Below, in pieces: positions 61,751-64,000 of a stretch of 64,000 nucleotides of DNA (positions within the stretch are counted from its first letter, which is position 1; every line of letters starts with the position of its first letter). Under the pieces are notes generated by a model, which was not told the DNA's origin, ran no database searches, and saw only the letters and a program-made list of their open reading frames with translations. Made by a program: the position numbers and the translations under genes. Source of the DNA: Methyloversatilis universalis (GTDB taxonomy: Bacteria; Pseudomonadota; Gammaproteobacteria; Methylococcales; Methylococcaceae); NCBI GenBank assembly GCA_020723665.1, contig DYIL01000017.1, positions 1 through 64,000 on the forward strand. The letters run 5' to 3'.

Positions 61751-63907
61751 ATGCCGAAAGACCCCCTTCAGGTCTTGCGCAGCGTTTTCGGCTACGAGCG
61801 GTTTCGCGGCCAGCAGCGCGCCGTCATCGATCATCTGACGGCCGGAGGCGATGCGTTGGTGTTGATGCCCACCGGCGGCGGCAAGTCCCTTTGCTATCAG
61901 ATTCCGGCCCTGGTCCGTCCCGGCACGGGTATCGTCGTCTCGCCCCTGATCGCCCTGATGCAGGATCAGGTCGAGACCCTGCTGCAACTGGGCGTTCGAG
62001 CCGCCTTTCTGAATTCCACCCTGGCCTACGACACACAGCGCCAGGTCGAACAGGAACTTCTGGACGGGCAACTGGACCTGCTCTACGTCGCGCCGGAACG
62101 TCTTTTGACCGAACGCATGCAGGCGCTCATCGGGCGAGCCGAGGTCAGCCTTTTCGCCATAGACGAAGCGCACTGCGTATCGCAATGGGGACACGATTTT
62201 CGGGAAGATTATTGGCAGCTTTCCATGCTGCACGAGCGTTTTCCCGACATTCCCCGGATCGCCTTGACCGCAACCGCCGACGAGAGGACCCGGCACGAAA
62301 TCATCGAGCGCCTCGGGTTGCAGAATGCGAAGGTCTTCTGCAGCGGCTTCGACCGGCCCAACATCCGCTACCGGATATCGCCCAAACAGGACGCGAGACG
62401 GCAGTTGGTTCAGTTTCTCCGAAACGAACACCCCGAAGACGCCGGCATCGTTTATTGCCTGTCGCGAAAAAAGGTGGAATCGGTCGCGGACTGGCTCTGC
62501 TCGCAAGGGTTTTCCGCCCTGCCCTACCATGCCGGATTGTCCGCCGAGGAGCGCCAACGAAACCAGCGCCGGTTCCTGATGGAGGAAGGCCTTATCGTCG
62601 TCGCGACCATTGCCTTCGGCATGGGCATCGACAAACCCAACGTCCGTTTCGTCGCCCACCTCGACCTGCCCAAGAGCGTGGAAGCTTATTATCAGGAGAC
62701 CGGACGGGCGGGCCGCGACGGCTTGTCTGCCGATGCCTGGATGGTTTACGGCCTGCAGGATGTCATTACCCTGCGGCAGATCGTGGAAGCCTCCGAAGCC
62801 GATGAATTGCACAAAAAGGTCGAGCGCCACAAACTGGATTCGATGCTCGGCTTCTGCGAACTGACCACCTGCCGCAGACAGGCCTTGCTCCGCTACTTCG
62901 GCGAAATCTCCGAAAAGCCCTGCGGCAACTGCGACAATTGCCTCAACCCGCCGGACACCTGGGACGGTACCGACGCCGCCCGCAAGGCGCTGTCCTGCGT
63001 TTACCGCACCGGCCAGCGCTTCGGCGCTCACCATGTGATCGACGTGCTGCGCGGCAAGTCCAACGAGAAAATACAGCGCCTGGGACACGACAGGCTCAGC
63101 ACCTTCGGCATCGGTCAAGACATGGACGAGAAGCAGTGGCTCTCGGTATTCCGCCAGATCATCGCCCAAGGCTATTTGACGGTCGATTGGGAGGCTCACA
63201 GCGCACTACGCCTGACCGAAGCCTGTCGGCCGGTGCTGCGCGGCGAGGTCGCCATCCGTCTCAGGCGGGACAGTTACACGGAAGTTTCCACCGGCCGCCG
63301 CCAGACCGTCGCGCGCTTTACCAACCCGGACGACGAGCGCCTCTGGCAGGCCTTGCGCGCCTTGCGTCGCACGCTCGCCGAACAGCAGGACGTACCCGCG
63401 TATGTCATCTTTCAAGACGCCGTCCTGATGGAAATGGTCCAATCGAGACCGACCAACCGAACCGAACTGAGCCGTCTGCCGGGGATAGGCGAGCGCAAGC
63501 TCGAGCTTTACGGCGACGATTTTCTGGCGGCCATTCTGGAACACGGGAACAGCGACGTTTCGGCCTCGACCGCCAGTACGACGGCGGACGAAAGCCTGGC
63601 GTTGTTCCGGCTCGGCATGAACGCCGAACAGATCGCTTATCAGCGCGGACTGACGATTTCCACCGTTTACGGCCATCTGGCCAAGGCGATCGGAGCCGGA
63701 GCCGCGGAACTCGGCGAAGTGGCGGGCCTCAGCGATTCGGAGATAGCAGAAATCAAAGCGGTTTGGCGGACCCTGCCGGAAGACCAGCGGCGCGCGCTCA
63801 AGCCGCTGTACCAGGCATTGGGCGGCAAATACAGTTACGAAGTGCTTCGTTGCGTGCGTGCATATTACGACAAGCGGCGTAACTCGCCCGACTTCAAAGT
63901 AGAGTGA
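61751..63907 (+). CDS. recQ: ATP-dependent DNA helicase RecQ with extra C-terminal domain
   Basis: A 718-residue helicase, about 110 residues longer than E. coli RecQ. Walker A MPTGGGKS lies at residues 39-46, DEAH at 138-141 in [15 protein letters not shown], and the second RecA domain has [12 protein letters not shown]. The zinc-binding cysteines are in [16 protein letters not shown]...CGNCDNC, followed by the RQC winged helix and an HRDC domain (about 520-595). The extra tail (about 600-718) contains a helix-turn-helix, [29 protein letters not shown]. Confidence 0.95.
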   Translation: MPKDPLQVLRSVFGYERFRGQQRAVIDHLTAGGDALVLMPTGGGKSLCYQIPALVRPGTGIVVSPLIALMQDQVETLLQLGVRAAFLNSTLAYDTQRQVEQELLDGQLDLLYVAPERLLTERMQALIGRAEVSLFAIDEAHCVSQWGHDFREDYWQLSMLHERFPDIPRIALTATADERTRHEIIERLGLQNAKVFCSGFDRPNIRYRISPKQDARRQLVQFLRNEHPEDAGIVYCLSRKKVESVADWLCSQGFSALPYHAGLSAEERQRNQRRFLMEEGLIVVATIAFGMGIDKPNVRFVAHLDLPKSVEAYYQETGRAGRDGLSADAWMVYGLQDVITLRQIVEASEADELHKKVERHKLDSMLGFCELTTCRRQALLRYFGEISEKPCGNCDNCLNPPDTWDGTDAARKALSCVYRTGQRFGAHHVIDVLRGKSNEKIQRLGHDRLSTFGIGQDMDEKQWLSVFRQIIAQGYLTVDWEAHSALRLTEACRPVLRGEVAIRLRRDSYTEVSTGRRQTVARFTNPDDERLWQALRALRRTLAEQQDVPAYVIFQDAVLMEMVQSRPTNRTELSRLPGIGERKLELYGDDFLAAILEHGNSDVSASTASTTADESLALFRLGMNAEQIAYQRGLTISTVYGHLAKAIGAGAAELGEVAGLSDSEIAEIKAVWRTLPEDQRRALKPLYQALGGKYSYEVLRCVRAYYDKRRNSPDFKVE

Positions 63908-64000
63908 GCACCCTTCGGTGGGTACGGGTGCGCGTCTGAACCCGCTGGCGCACATCCGCTCTTTCGAGACGCACCTACCCCACCCTCCCACGGCCCCTTC
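63908..64000. other. Window end, no gene recognised
   Basis: Only 93 bases. GCACCCTTCGGTGGGTACGGGTGC makes a modest hairpin just after recQ and may mark its 3' end, without a T-tract. Confidence 0.4.

Noticed and set aside
61706-63199. 497-residue minus-strand ORF
   Set aside because: Antisense shadow of recQ; no motif of its own.

Overview
The window is a chromosomal segment of a moderately GC-rich gammaproteobacterium. The order fmt/rsmB/DUF4390/ntrY/ntrX, lysM/dprA/smg/topA/tsaC and ispB next to tRNA-Pro is what I would expect in Methylococcales-type or related gammaproteobacteria, but no lineage marker such as a methane monooxygenase gene is present, so the placement is an inference. Most of the window is ordinary housekeeping sequence broken up by repeat-rich gaps.

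Layout. 1-6 kb: a small membrane protein, bipA, a rhodanese, a methyltransferase and trkA. 6-13 kb: a tightly packed minus-strand unit running def, fmt, rsmB, DUF4390, ntrY, ntrX, several of whose stop and start codons overlap. 13-20 kb: plus-strand lysM, dprA, smg, topA, tsaC, ispB and tRNA-Pro(CGG). 20-27 kb: mltB, sodB, an NTF2-like secreted protein divergent from a LysR regulator, a CYTH protein and an SRPBCC protein, among repeats. 27-32 kb: two small exported or membrane proteins, a sodium/solute symporter, a CPBP protease, a damaged XdhC/IorB pair and a small exported protein. 32-43 kb: greB, a sugar-kinase-like phosphotransferase, an Smr protein, a CapA-like protein, an orphan MotAB-type pair, a NYN-nuclease protein, truC, a YeaD-type mutarotase, ycgN and a broken moeA-like gene. 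43-51 kb: a DUF3617 protein, then a molybdate locus of porin, modA, a TauE/SafE fragment, a second modA, a di-Mop protein, modB, modC and modE. 51-54 kb: an arsenic locus of arsR, arsC, arsI, a frameshifted second arsC and acr3. 54-64 kb: DUF488, a 59-residue membrane protein missing from the ORF track, isoaspartyl peptidase, mtfA, a cupin, a cupredoxin, ubiG, purE, purK and recQ with an extra C-terminal domain.

How the genes work together. The mod locus looks like a complete molybdate acquisition route: outer-membrane porin, two periplasmic binding proteins, one ABC transporter, a cytoplasmic Mop protein and the regulator ModE. A TAACG-flanked palindrome lies upstream of the porin. In contrast, every gene in the window connected with Mo enzymes (IorB fragment, XdhC fragment, MoeA-like pseudogene) is broken. 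The ars locus combines inorganic arsenate reduction and arsenite efflux with ArsI-type handling of methylated trivalent arsenicals.

The most unusual non-coding content is a set of small hairpin-rich repeats. There is a run of more than a dozen back-to-back perfect hairpins at about 2.9-3.3 kb, and a roughly 200-bp hairpin unit present twice in opposite orientation. There is also a MITE-like family with TTCC...GGAA ends and apparent TTA target duplications. One member sits exactly at the junction where iorB and xdhC fragments meet, which suggests a deletion by recombination between copies.
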